This document shows, in pieces, positions 48,107-59,766 of a DNA stretch of 64,000 nucleotides (its first letter is position 1; every line of letters starts with the position of its first letter). A program made the position numbers and the translations under genes. The notes under the pieces were generated by a model. It had not been told where the DNA came from and ran no database searches. It worked only from the letters and a program-made list of their open reading frames with translations. Source of the DNA: Coptis chinensis (taxonomy: Eukaryota; Streptophyta; Magnoliopsida; Ranunculales; Ranunculaceae); NCBI GenBank assembly GCA_015680905.1, contig CM027385.1, forward strand, positions 82,543,501 through 82,607,500, given 5' to 3'.

Positions 48107-49132
48107 CCCGTGACAACTTTGAACAACAAGCACCTTCTTATGTAATCATTGAAAGTGAACCCCATGAAGTCACAAATAATGAACCTTCCTCTACTGATGA
48201 AGGTATAAATGTACTACAGGGAATTGAAATGACAATGATGGTCCTCGGCGATCAACAAGGGAAACACAACCCTCTGTTCGGCTTCGTGGTTATGTATGCT
48301 CTACTACCATGCTTCAACCCACCACTCCACCGTCTTCTTCATTGGCAAGGTTTGGTTCAGGTACTCGCTACCCTCTTAGCAATTTTCTCTCTTATAAAAT
48401 CTCTCACCCTCTCATCGAGCTTTTGCAGCTGCCATTTCTACTACTTCGGAACCAACTTCATTTTCCTAGGCAGTGAAAGACCCGGGGTGGCGCAAGGCAA
48501 TGGAAAAAGAAATTCAAGCTTTGGAAGAGAACAAGACATGGACTCTTGTACCACTGCCCCTTCACAAGAATCCCATTGAATGCATGTGGGTGTTCAAAAT
48601 AAAGTATCACTCTGATAGATCTGTCGAGCGGTTTAAGGCTCGCCCGACTCATTGCAAAAGGGTACACACAGCGAGAAGGTTTTGATTACCATGAGACGTT
48701 TGCACCAGTGGCTAAGCTAGTCACTGTTCATTGTCTTCTTGCACTTGCCAGCATTCGGCAATGGCCTTTGTACCAATTAGATGTGCACAAGACCTTTCTC
48801 CATGGATATCTTGATGAAGGAATATACATGAAGATTCCCCCCGGCTTTTCTTGATAGGGGGAGAACCGTGTCTGTCGACTTCAAAAATCTTTATATGGTT
48901 TAAAACAAGCATCTCGAATTGGTTTTCCAAATTTTCCAAGGACTCAAAGTTGCTGGCTATGTTCAGTCAAAGACCGACTATTCATTTTACACGCACTCAT
49001 GGTTCCTCATTTACAGCAGTGCTTGTTTGTTTGCGTGGATGATATAATTGTCACAGGCAATGACAATGCATCCATTCCAACTCTCAAAGAGTTCTTGCAT
49101 ACTCAATTTCACATCAAAGATCTCGGCCTTTT

Positions 49133-49369
49133 TAAATATTTGGGTGAACTAGTGTTACCCCCCTACTAGATGAGCCAATTAGGATCCCCTAGATGGGAAA
49201 TTAGGGTCTCCCTCCTAAATACACACAAAATTTTTTTGGTCAACCCACTTTGACTTTTTTTTTGTGTGTATTTAGGGGGGAGACCCTAATTTCCCATCTA
49301 GTGGGGGGGGGGGGGAATCCTAATTGGCTCATCTAGTGGGGGGGTAATACTAGTTAACCCTAAATATTT
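49133..49369. mobile_element. Mutator-type MITE with about 90-base inverted repeats
   Basis: The element 49142-49360 (219 bases) begins GGGTGAACTAGTGTTACCCC. Its reverse-complemented right end reads GGGTTAACTAGTATTACCCC, and the two arms stay nearly identical for about 90 bases around a short AT-rich loop. TAAATATTT flanks it on both sides (49133-49141 and 49361-49369), a 9-base target duplication typical of Mutator-like elements. It splits the retrotransposon codons for KYLG and KYFMGIEVARS. Confidence 0.85.
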
Positions 49370-49406
49370 TATGGGTATTGAAGTTGCTCGTTCTCAATAG
49401 GGGATT

Positions 49407-49797
49407 TATCGTACCCCCACAAGCAACCATCTTTGGGTACTAAAGGTTAAAGGTTGCATATTGGTGCTGCCTATTTGCGTTGCCCCTTCTGTGGGCAGCA
49501 TGAGCTGTCCTACTTGTGCGGCCCTCTTCTGTGGCAGCTCGATATGGCAGGTTTCGGTCTATATACAGACATGGTAATATATTGTTCTATAATCAATAAG
49601 GGAAATATTCTTACTATTATAGAAATTATATTCCTTAGGCAATAAATAATCATTCACATATAAATACCCCTTCTCATCTCACCAAAGAACATGGAGACTT
49701 GATTCTGGAAAGCACGTAGACAACCACATAGTTCAGTCTCTCCTCTACTACAGTCAACACCCCTACGACTTCATTAATGTGTTTAGGGTGAATTATT
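49407..49797 (+). mobile_element. Unclassified insertion in copia 3, possible solo LTR
   Basis: About 390 bases separate the RT codons GIY from the RNase-H-side codons LSQRKYT. The interior carries no ORF but has a TATAAATACCCC box (about 49661-49672) preceded by AT-rich DNA and followed by a leader-like stretch, as in an LTR. Exact ends and a target duplication could not be fixed. Confidence 0.4.
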
Positions 49798-50586
49798 GCC
49801 CAAGCATCTCTCTCAGCGCAAGTATACTCCTGATATCTTGTCCGACACAGGGATATTAGGTGCACGTCCAGCTGATTTCCCCATGGAACAAAACATGAAA
49901 CTAAGTTCAGAGGAGACTCTCCTTAAAGACCTAGCTTCTCATCGCCAATTGGTTGGATGTTTGATTTATCTATCTATTACGAGACCTGATCACATTGTTT
50001 ACTCAATTCAACTACTCAGTCAATTTATGCACAAACCTCTCCAATCACATATGGATGCTGCTTTTCGTGTACTCCGTTACCTAAAGAAATCACCAGGACA
50101 AGGGATCCTATACCTTTTGTGACTCTGCCAGCTGTCCTGATACCCAACGATCGATCACTGGCTATTGCACATTCAGAATTTCACCGATTTCTTGGAAGAG
50201 TAAGAAGCAAAGTAGTATATATCTCTCGCTCCTCTACTGAAGCGGAATATCGAGCAATGGTGTCTACTACTTGTGAATTAGTATGGCTCCAATATCTACT
50301 TAGAGACTTGGGTGTTGCACGATCTCGGCCAGCTCTTCTTTATTGTGACAACCAAGCTGCACTTCATATAGCAGTTAATCCTGTTTTCCACTAGCGCGTC
50401 GAACATATTGAAATTGATTGTCATTTAGTACGTGATCGAGAAGATTCAAAATGGACTTATTTCCACTGCATATGTTCCTACTGGTCAACAAGTGGCTGAT
50501 ATCTTCACCAAGCCACTTGGACGAGATCACTTTCTATTTTTTGTCTCGCAAGTTGGGTGTTCCTTAGAAATCAAGTTGAGGGGGAG

Positions 50587-50753
50587 TGTGGAGATATTGT
50601 ATTATTCTACATAATTTCCTTATTCTGTAGATTATGATTTCCCTCAATCAAAGGGATTAGAGTAGGATTTTCCCATTTCTAGCCGATGTATAACTCTATA
50701 TAAACCAGTTTAGCTAATGACCAAATCATCTAAGTTTTCTCCAAATCTTGTCA
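50587..50753 (+). repeat. 3' LTR of copia element 3
   Basis: This starts TGTGGAGATATTGTATTATT and ends CCAAATCTTGTCA, with a CTATATAAACC TATA-like box near 50695. A partial copy occurs at 26138-26253. Confidence 0.75.
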
Positions 50754-50759
50754 GTTACT

Positions 50760-50935
50760 GAGGAAGAAAATATAGACTACTCAAGATGAAATCATGAAAG
50801 TACTTAACTCGATTGGATCTCTTAAAGGCCAGCGAACGGATGGGTTTCAGTCCTTTTTCTTTAAAACCTTTTGGAATGAATTTGGTGCGTCAGTTTCACA
50901 TATATCTAAGACCATTAATACTGAGTAGTTGAGAA
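50760..50935 (+). mobile_element. LINE reverse transcriptase fragment
   Basis: The stretch encodes EIMKVLNSIGSLKGQRTDGF and FFFKTFWNEFG. This matches the RT block of plant L1-type LINEs, where the corresponding motif is usually KAPGPDG; here it is decayed to KGQRTDG. Only about 60 codons remain. Confidence 0.6.
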
Positions 50936-52370
50936 TGTTCCTAGTGACCCACGTCAGCTCTACTTTACACATCAGATTTTATCTAAAAAAATGTATTCTA
51001 CGCCTTTTTTGGCCGATTTCAAAATACATAAAAACCTAAAATGGATAAGTAGATAAAAACCTCTTTCTTAAATCTTATCTCCATTAAATCTGCAGACATT
51101 TGAATCTCTCTCTCTCTAAAATATATACTATTTAAATTTGGAGGATGCAATCTAGGGGGATACTATTTATTCATGCTCAAGCTTCATAGTCTTCACCGAG
51201 TAATCGATGTCGATTTATTGTTTGTTAATGCAGTGAGCTTCCTCGCTGATCTTGGTGGTCTCTATGCCATAAGTTTTACCATTTTCTTTTACTTTTTGAT
51301 GCAAGTAAGTTATTTTTTCCCCCTTCACTTGCTCTCCTTTTTTTAACCTACATTTGTCATTTTCTTACCTGTTTAATTTGAGTGATACTGTTAAAATCAA
51401 TTGTTTCAAGTGTTGATTCTGATGGGCATACTCTCATTTCTTTAGCCCCCAACCTCTTTGGCTCTGCCATCATAAGGCCTCCTCTAGCACTAAACTTTTT
51501 TTTTTTGTCATGGAGCCTCATTTCTGTTTTGGTTCAATCTTTATCGTTTAGATTCAATCTATGCTAGATGATTGCTTTTTAGTTTGACATCATCTATGCT
51601 CAGTAGGTCTCATATTGATAAACTTCAACCACTATCACCATTTTTCATCATTTAATTTCAAATATTAAGGTCAAATTCCTCCCCTAATATTTTTTTACTC
51701 TTTCTAAGTGCGAGTACAGGTTCAAGAAGCTACGCCATGAAGATAGTGTGTTGCAAAACATTAGAAGTCGAAAGAAAGCTAAAAAATGTTGGGATAAGGT
51801 GCTTATTTTTACTTATAAATTAATAGTGAAACTTTGTTGTTTATTAAACCAAAGTTTTTATTTTTATTGTACTTATTATCTGTTGTGTGACAGATCTTTG
51901 AGTCATCATGGTTTTCACCTCTGGACTAGCTCTTATAAGTTAGAAGCAAAAATTGTCAGAGAACATGTACCGTCATATGCAATTAGTATGTAGGAGTATC
52001 CGCATTACATAATTGAAATGTCGTTAGCCATTTGTTTTTTAAGAGCAATCTGTGGCATATCACTTATATGCCCATTTGCTCAGTTTCCCTTGAATAGTTC
52101 TTTGTATGTTATTTCCTACTCCGTTGGTCCTCTAAATGATCTTCTGTTGAGTGGACCTTGGAAGAAGTCAATTTTAGATACAAATAGTGGTTCGATATAG
52201 TTCTAAGATTGATATCCGGATTTACACTCACAAAACTTGGCAGACAACTCATCCATACATCAATTGGGACTAGAAATCCAATTTATTTGCATATCAAACA
52301 GACTATAAAATGTGTTCCTGAAGATTGACCTCTCAAGAAATCGACTCTTTTGGCTATCGATCGGTCAGTC
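50936..52370. pseudogene. Fragments of an unidentified membrane protein gene
   Basis: Two exon-like pieces on the + strand are supported. The first, 51234-51304 (acceptor CAG, donor GTAAGT), encodes FLADLGGLYAISFTIFFYFL, a membrane segment. The second, 51709-51798, encodes CEYRFKKLRHEDSVLQNIRS and a lysine-rich tail. They join in phase and look like consecutive exons of a plant transmembrane protein I cannot name. The remaining sequence to 52370 has no confident coding support. Confidence 0.4.
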
Positions 52371-52655
52371 AACATTGTAGGAAAACACGATCCTTTCTTG
52401 GGTGGGGAGGACTTTGACAATGTCATAGTGGAGTATTTGGTGAGTGAGATCAAATGCATTCATGGGATTGATGCTACAATATAATCGCCAAGTTAGTCTG
52501 TCCAAATGCTTCGATCAAGCGGTGAAAAGCTAAGGTAGGACTCTCATCTAGATTTGAAATTGACATCGATTTGTCTTTCGCTACTGTTGATGTATAAGCC
52601 AGAAAAAATATATGTACGCTTTACACTTACTAGATCAAGGTTTGATAGTTTGCAA
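52371..52655 (+). pseudogene. HSP70 fragment (mitochondrial type)
   Basis: The frame encodes FLGGEDFDNVIVEYLVSEIK and GIDAT, then after frame breaks a stretch ending FTLTRSRFDSL. These match the ATPase domain of mitochondrial or plastid DnaK-type Hsp70 (GGEDFDN and LTRSKFE motifs). Stops and missing segments show it is a relic. Confidence 0.6.
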
Positions 52656-52833
52656 TCCCCTTCAAAAAATATTAGAAAAACATAAACCCTTCAAACAAAG
52701 TATGCAATGAATCATTAGCTATCAATATACATATATTATTTATTCAAGTGGACTTTAGGTTTTTGAGTAATTAGCTATCTATGTAGCAAGGCCGGCCATA
52801 GGGCGGGCCAAATGGCTAGTGGTACAAAAGTTA

Positions 52834-53827
52834 GTCTTGGGCCCTATTTAGTTCTCGGTTTTCCTAATTCCAAAATTATGTTATACGCCTTGTTCATACA
52901 TTAATTAATGAGTTACTGAAGCATGCTTGTGTTGATCAGAACTTTGTTTCATGTCTTGTTTGAGTTACTAAAACATGCTTGTGTTGATCACAACTTTGTT
53001 CCATGTCTTGTTTGGATTAAAAATAAGCTGTAGCTATGGGGCGTTATGCCAAAGACATGGATCAATTCAATTGGTATTGTAGTGATTTTACGTGAAGTTA
53101 TGTAACTTTAAGATCATAGGAGTTAAATAAAATTTCAATTGTCTCATTTTGACTTGTTGCCCAGTTTACAAGTGATTTTGTTATATGAAAATCTAGTTAT
53201 TGTCTTTTTTTATCAGTAAAATCACTTGATTGTTTATTATAGATAAGTATAAAGTATAAACTAGTTGTATGTGACCCTGTGCTACGCATTGGTTTTTGTA
53301 AGGTTTTGCAAGAAACTAGCCCCATACTAAAAGATCGATCTGTTAGTATTATGGTACTTTTTGGCATCTCCATCATTAGATAGGCATAGGAATGTTGCAC
53401 CCAACACGACTTGAAAGTAGTTAAATAGCTTCAAGATCCTCCCTCTCAAGTTCTATATTCAAAACTCAAAAGTGAGTTGGATGACAAAAACGAGCTTGTG
53501 TCTGTATTCAACGTACACCTACTTCTTCGGACTCTCTGTTTGTACTCGAAGCATTCCGTGATTTTCTCTCACTGGAGCCAACACTAGGATTTCCTACACT
53601 AGACACATATTTTCTCTATAACTTGACTCATCTTCTTAAGAGATTGAAGCTTCTGTCTTTTATTCCAAGGCTCCATTTCATGGTTGTGCTCATCATGTAA
53701 TTTTGACAGAACCCACTTGTTCCCACTCCTTCTCCTCAATGATATACACGCTTTACAATCAGTTCTATAATCAACTTTACCCGAACTTGTACTTTCTCTG
53801 CTATGATCTTTCACTCCTTGACGAGGA
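52834..53827. repeat. 1-kb dispersed repeat, copy 2
   Basis: Nearly identical to 19301-20291, same orientation. It is preceded by GGCCGGCCATAGGGCGGGCC, a motif resembling plant DNA-transposon ends. Immediately to the right begins a copy of the CHX intron and exon 3. Confidence 0.85.
53599..53814 (-). pseudogene. FAR1-type DNA-binding domain fragment
   Basis: The ORF contains YRTDCKACISLRR, GNKWVLSKLHDEHNHEM and a lysine-rich tail. The Cys, Trp and HNH spacing is that of the WRKY-like FAR1 domain found in FHY3/FAR1 factors and MULE transposases. Only about 70 codons remain. The equivalent stretch in the first 1-kb copy (about 20060-20286) is similar but carries additional changes. Confidence 0.6.
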
Positions 53828-53978
53828 GGATTTAATGCATGTTTTACACTCTTTCGTTTATGTATGTATTTGTATCACTGAACTAATTGAGTTTATTCTG
53901 TCCAGGTGTTGAATAATCAGACATTTGCAATCATGGTCCTCATGCCACTTCACAACTTTCAACACCACACCTCTTGTC

Positions 53979-54631
53979 TGTTGGAGTTATCCCTCACATG
54001 AGGAGAGAAACTGGAGCTGGACAGAAACGGGCGAATTCGGCATCGCGATTAAGTCGAGCCAGCTCTCGATAGCCTTCGCGACTTCAGGCCTTCGAGTTCC
54101 AAGAACATAGGCAACCAGCCAGCCTTCCAGTCTTCAGACTTCGCTCTTCAGAGTGAGCGCCGCCTTTCGAGTCTATTTTTCGTGGGCTTGCTACAAAGAT
54201 CCGCGAATTTGGTTTTGGAGATAAAACCAAAAATCAAGGTTTTGGAAAACCTAACCTAACGAACCGCATAAAGTCGGGAAGGATTGGAATCCGGACTAAA
54301 ACAAAGAGAGAACCTTTACGAGATACAACCACAGAAAGAGATAAGAGTGATCTAGTAAGGTGAGAGATCGAAAGGAGAGATTGTAATCTTCCTTCCCATT
54401 TTATTAAGAACCGGCTCTTGTGGAAGTAGGCATCATTGGCGAACCACGGTAAATCTTTGTGTTGTGGTTTCCTACCGCTTTACATTATTATCCGGTTGTT
54501 AATAGTTGTTTAATGAGTTGGGCATGTTAGTATAGGTTGTAGTTGATATTTAGATTTTGTCCCGAGTTGAAGTGTGTTCATACAAGTTATCCGTAGTGGG
54601 GAACCGATTGGTATTGGTGTAATCCCCAACA
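53979..54631 (+). repeat. 5' LTR of copia element 2
   Basis: A 653-base LTR starting TGTTGGAGTTATCC and ending TAATCCCCAACA, with TG/CA ends and short inverted termini (TGTTGG...CCAACA). AGTGGTATCGAGCC follows, a slightly altered initiator-Met primer site. Confidence 0.88.
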
Positions 54632-57600
54632 AGTGGTATCGAGCCGGTTAGAATAGCTTTAGGTGTTATCCGAATCTTTGTCGGGCGGTGTTTGACGAAA
54701 TTCCCGAGAAGATTTGAGGTTAAATAACTTGTAGAGATGGACCATTCCGCGAACACTTTCGTATGATGAGTCCGAATAGGAAGAACTACACCATCCGGAA
54801 AGCCAAGATGGAAGACTTGCTATACCGCGAGGACTTGGCACTTCCCATCGAGAATGAGGGAGTAAAACCGAAAAAGATCGATGAAATTTGAGTGGAAAAA
54901 GCTTGACGAAAAGCGATTGGATACATTCGGACAGTGGATTGACGACAAATGTGTCTTTCACCATGTAGCCCAAGAGACTACGACTTCGGTCCTATGGAAG
55001 AAACTTCGAAGACCTTTATGAGAGGAAGTCGGTGGAAACAAAGTGCTAGTCGTTAAAGTTTTTGCAACCGGTACCAAAGAAGGTTCTTCAATGTCCGAGC
55101 ATCTTAATGAAGTACGAGAATATCATCAATCGATGCATTTGATGAAGATCAATTTGGGAGACGAAGTTGAGGCTTTGTTTCTATTAGGCTCTACCCGAAA
55201 GTTGGGAGACATTAGCGGTTTCTCTACATGGAGCGACCAAGGATGGAATTGTTACCATGGAGATGGCTACCACGCCTTTGTTGAATGAGGAGACTAGAAG
55301 GAGTGCAAGAAGCGCTCTTCTAACTCGCAGGTCCTTTTCACGCAGAAACGGGGAGAGGTCGGCGAAAAACCATCTCGTTCTAGAGGTGATGATGTAAAAT
55401 CTAGGGGTGAAGCTAGAACTCCTAAGGCGCAGAGGCAATGTTACTATTGTGCCACCAAAGGCCACTTCGATATGAGTCGCGAAACAACGAAGAGGGATGA
55501 GAAGAATAACCGTGGTACATGAAGACATGGTGCGGAGGAACGGAAACACAGCAGAGATACTACCGCACTAGTCGATGACCTAGTGGGAATTGTGTCGACA
55601 GTGGTGTGTCCGCCCGAGTACCTCATGTCGAGATACTGAGTGGGTGATAGATACGAGGAGCATCCTATCACGTCCACAATCGCATTGGGATTCTTCACTA
55701 CCTACGTTGTGGTGAATATGGTGAAGTGAGGATGGGTAACGATGGAGTCTCAAGATTATAGGCATTGGAGATGTTCATGTAGAAACCAATGTCGGCTACA
55801 CCTTGACACTCGAGGATGTAAGACATGTCCCCGACATACGGCTAAGCCTAATTTCGGGCCGAAATTAGATGATGATGGCTTTGTAAACTCGTTTGGTAAC
55901 GGGTATGGAAACCCACCGCAGGTTCCATTGTAGCGTTCCGAGGAGGAAAGAAAATTTGCTCTCTTTACAAAACACGCTAGTTTGTGTAAAGCGTAACGCG
56001 AATGCGTGAGAAGAAGTTTCATCCTCAATCAACTGCACAAGAGACGTATCACACGGGCATAAAAGGGATGGAAGTTCTTGCTAAGCAAAAGGCCATGCCG
56101 GACATTAAAGGTACACATTTAAATACATGTACTCATTGTTTGGTAGGAAAGCAACACGGTGTCTTTCCAAAGATTCCCGTCTCACGTAAGGACACCGTCC
56201 TTGAACTAGTGCACACGGACTTATGTGGTCCTATGAGAGTGAAGTCCCACCGGAGTTTCGTGACTTCTTGACATTCATTGATGATCGTCAAGAAAGATAT
56301 GGGCCTATAGTCCAAGACCAAGGATGAAGTACTTGGCGTGTTTGAGAAATTCCACAAAGATGGTGGAAAGAGAGACTGGAAGTTGTTGAAGTGTATTCGC
56401 CGGATAATGGGGGTGAGTACATTGGGCCATTTGAAGAGTATTGCGAGTCATGGGATTCGTCATGAGCGCACCGTTCCCAAGACACCGCAAATGAATGGGA
56501 ATAGCGAGAGAATGAACCGCACCATTGTAGAGAGGATAAGATGCATGCTATCTCACTCTAAGCTACCTAGAAACTCTTGGGTAGAAGCAATCGTCTGCAT
56601 AATGCAGCATGTGATCAACCCGTCACCAAAGAAAGCCTCCGAATAGTGATTATCCGCAGAGAGTATGGTCGGCAGATGTTGATTATGGATACTTGAGGGT
56701 ATTTGGGTGCGGGGCATTTGTGCATATTCCGGCGGATGAGAGATTCAAGCTTGATGACAAAGCCAAGCGGTGCATTTTTCGGGTTATGGAGATGAAAAGT
56801 TTGGTTACAAACTCTATGATCCGATTAACAAGAAAGTAATCCGAAGTCGAGATGTTGTGTTCTTAGAAGACCAAACCATAGCGGACTTTGAGGAGGGTGA
56901 GAAGCTACAAGCTTTCACCAATGATCTTGTTGATTCGAACCGGAAGTTCCCACCGTGGAACGCGTCGTAAGGCATTGAGAATGCAGAGAACCATGAGTTT
57001 GAAGCTCGCGACGAGAATCCTATTGCTCATGATGGGATAGAACCTATTGGTATAGAAGATGCAGATGAGATGCATGAACCACCACCGTGAGCAAGCGAAG
57101 TGTATCCTCCCGAGGCACCGGCCAGATGGGGCAAGGAGGTCCGACAGAGAGACTAGCTTCAACCAGTATCCACCACATAATGCGTGCGTACTATCGGATG
57201 GTGGAGAACCTATGTACTATCAAAGAGGCACTTGAAGCGTACGACAAAGAAAAGTGGTTGAAGGCCATGCATGACGAGATGGATTCTTTGCATAAGAATC
57301 ACACTTATGAAGTTAGTTGAGAAACCCACAGGGAGAAAAGTTCTCAAGAATAAGTGGATATACAAAGTCAAGCATGAGAGAACAATCCTCACCCAAGGCA
57401 CAAAGCTTCGCCTTGTTGTGAAGGGATTCGGGTCAAAAGGAAAGGGATTGACTTTGATGAGATTTTTCCTCAGAAGTGAAGATGACTTCTATCCGGGTGG
57501 TATTGGGTATGGCCGCAAGTATGAACCTAGAGGTTGAGCGGCTAGATGTTAAGACGGCTTTTCTTCATGGAGACCTTGAAGAAGATGTCTACATGGACCA

Positions 57601-58830
57601 CCCGGAGGGGTTTGAGGTCAAAGGCAAGGAGCACCTAGTATGCAAAGCCGATAAAGAGCTTGTATGGGTTGGCAAGCACCGAGATGCTGGTACATAAAGT
57701 TTGACTCCTTTATGGTGAAGCAAGGATACAAGAAGTCCGCCCGGATCATTGTCGCGTTTGTTCAGAGATTTCCGGATGGAGATTTCATTGTCTTTATATC
57801 ATTGTATGTGGATGATATGTTGATAGTCGCCCCAAACATCAACAAGATATCCAAGCTGAAGAAAAGACTTGAGTAAGTCCTTTGAGATGAAGGATTTGGG
57901 TCAAGCAAAGCGTATACTTGGGATCGCGGATCACTCGTGACGAAAAGAGTGGAAAGTTGTGGCTTTCTCAAGAAAGCTACATTGAGAAGGTGTTGAAGAG
58001 ATTCAACATGGATCAAAAGCGAAACCGTCGGTTTGTCCGCTTGGTGGCCGCCCGCATGACCAAAGAGATGTGTCCTAAGGGTGAGCATGAGCGAGTCGAT
58101 GGAAAAGATTCCTTATGCATCCGCAGCGGGCGCTTTGATGTATGCCATGGTGTGTACTAGACCGGACATTGCTTTTCGCCCGTTAGGGTGGTAAAGCGAT
58201 TTCACAAATCCGGGTAAAGAGCATTGGGAAGGTGTTAAGTGGATATTGAGATATCTCAAAGGCACTTCCAAATCATGTTTGTGCTTTGGTGGAAGTAAGC
58301 CCTTACTTGAAGCGCTACACCGATGCGCATATGGCGGTGATGTTGACTGATGAAGTCCACCTCCGGTTATCCGGGTTACTTTTGCGGGGGAGCGGTTTCT
58401 TGGCAATCTAAGTTGCAAAAGTGTGTTGCCCTCTCCACTACGTAGCCGAAAGTATATTGCGGCCACCGAAAGTGTTGCAAAAGAGTTGCTATGGATGAAG
58501 AGGTTCTTCACGAACTAGGGCTAAAGCGTAAACAAATTGTAGTTATATATGACGGTCGAAATGCGCCATCCACTCGAAAGCAAGAATCCGAAGTTTTCAT
58601 TCTAGATCCAAGCACATACACGTCGCGTATCATTGGATTAGAGAAGTACTTCGAGACAAGCATTTGTGTATCGAGAAGATCCATACCGACAAGAACGGGT
58701 CGGATATGATGACCAAAGTCTTACCGAAAGGTAAGTTTGATGTTTGTTGTGCTATTGCGGAATGGCGACACACCTCCCCTGATGATTTGGCAATTGCATG
58801 GAGGTAGCCCCTCACCGCTCGAGGGGAGAT

Positions 58831-59509
58831 TGTCGAGTTATCCCTCACATGAGGAGAGAAACCGAGTCGACGAAACGGGCTTAATTCGGCATCGCGATAA
58901 GTCGAAGCGCCACCACCGCCTCGATAGTAGGCGGACTTCGGCCTTCGAGTTCCAAGAACATAGGGCGACCACGCTCAAAGCGAAATTTCCAGTCTTCAGT
59001 CTTCACAGCGACTTCCTCAGTGAAGCGCCAGCACGCCGTGTCTATTTTTCGTGGGGCTTGCTACAAGATCCGCTGAATTTGGTTTTGGAGATAAAACCAA
59101 AAATCAAGGTTTTGGAAAACCTAACCTAACGAACCGCATAAGTCGGAAGGATTGGAATCCGCACTAAAACAAAGAGAACCTTTTGAGAGATACAACCCGT
59201 GAAAAGAGATAAAGAGTGATCTAAGAAGGTGAGAGATCAAAAGGAGAGATTGTAATCTTCCTTCCCATTTTATTAAGAACCGGGCTCTTGTGGAAGTAGG
59301 CATCATTGGCCAACCACGGTAAATCTTTGTGTTGTGGTTTGCTTCTACCGCTTTTATTATTATTATCTCATTTGTTAATAGTTGTTTAATGAGTTGGGCA
59401 TGTTAGTATAGGTTGTAGTTGATATTTAGATTTTGTCCGGAGTTGAAGTGTGTTCATACAAGTTATCTGTGTAGTGGGGAACCGATTGGTATTGGTGTAA
59501 TCCCCAACA
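58831..59509 (+). repeat. 3' LTR of copia element 2
   Basis: Matches 53979-54631 along its length with scattered small indels. It ends CCCCAACA directly before TTGTCATGGC. Confidence 0.88.
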
Positions 59510-59766
59510 TTGTCATGGCTGTAGACAATCCTACTAAAAGATCCAACAAGGTTGACTACAAGCATAGAAATGGTTCACCTCATGGAACTTTCTGAATGGT
59601 CATCCGCAATTCTCATGGTGCACAAGGCAAGGAGAAATGACTTACCATTTTCAAGCAAGCTACAGCAGTCTGATAAAGACCATGTAGTTGTTGCATTTGA
59701 GAGTCATTCAACCAATGAAAGCTATATCTTCCATGACTGGAATCCATTAGGATATTTGTACAAGTG

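Larger units (their letters stand above)
48107..50753 (+). mobile_element. 5'-truncated Ty1/copia retrotransposon 3
   Basis: The left end starts inside the integrase/RT linker. RT motifs are [60 protein letters not shown] and VDDIIVTGND (48460-49080). The RNase H/C-terminal part follows at 49790-50560 (YTPDILSDTGILG, GCLIYLSITRPDHIVYS, SSTEAEYRAM, YCDNQAALHIA, QVADIFTKPLG). The coding sequence is interrupted by a Mutator-like MITE at 49142-49360 and by about 390 bases of other DNA at about 49407-49797. The 3' LTR is 50587-50753, preceded by a GAGGGGGAG polypurine tract. Frame breaks and stops are present. Confidence 0.85.
53979..59509 (+). mobile_element. Ty1/copia retrotransposon 2 (Tnt1-like order)
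   Basis: This 5.5-kb element has LTRs 53979-54631 and 58831-59509, target duplication TTGTC at 53974-53978 and 59510-59514, a primer site at about 54633 and a GAGGGGAGA polypurine tract at 58821-58829. Gag runs from about 54750, with a CYYCATKGHF knuckle near 55438. Pre-integrase and integrase motifs follow (LVGKQHGVF, HTDLCGPM, NSERMNRTIVERIRCML), then RT (KNKWIYKVKHE, LDVKTAFLHGDLEEDVYM, YVDDMLIV) and RNase H traces near 58340-58550. Frame breaks occur throughout, so no full polyprotein is readable. Confidence 0.9.
53906..59766 (+). pseudogene. CHX exon-3 pseudogene split by a retrotransposon
   Basis: The left part, 53906-53978, copies the start of CHX18-like exon 3 ([11 protein letters not shown]) after an intact AG acceptor. 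The right part, 59510-59766, continues [34 protein letters not shown] and [12 protein letters not shown], then skips to ESYIFHDWN and a stop. Relative to 14555-15690 there are internal deletions. A complete copia element lies between the parts, with TTGTC duplicated on both sides. Exons 1 and 2 are absent. Confidence 0.85.

Noticed and set aside
47931-48116. 61-codon minus-strand frame around the palindrome
   Set aside because: No motif, and it contains the palindrome and poly-A runs; it looks like repeat DNA.
49142-49360. Long inverted repeat as a microRNA precursor gene
   Set aside because: The TAAATATTT duplication on both sides and its placement inside a copia pol frame identify it as a transposon first; a small-RNA role is only a possibility.
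54550-54973. Minus-strand open frames across the copia 2 LTR and gag
   Set aside because: Antisense to recognised retrotransposon sequence, with no motif of their own.
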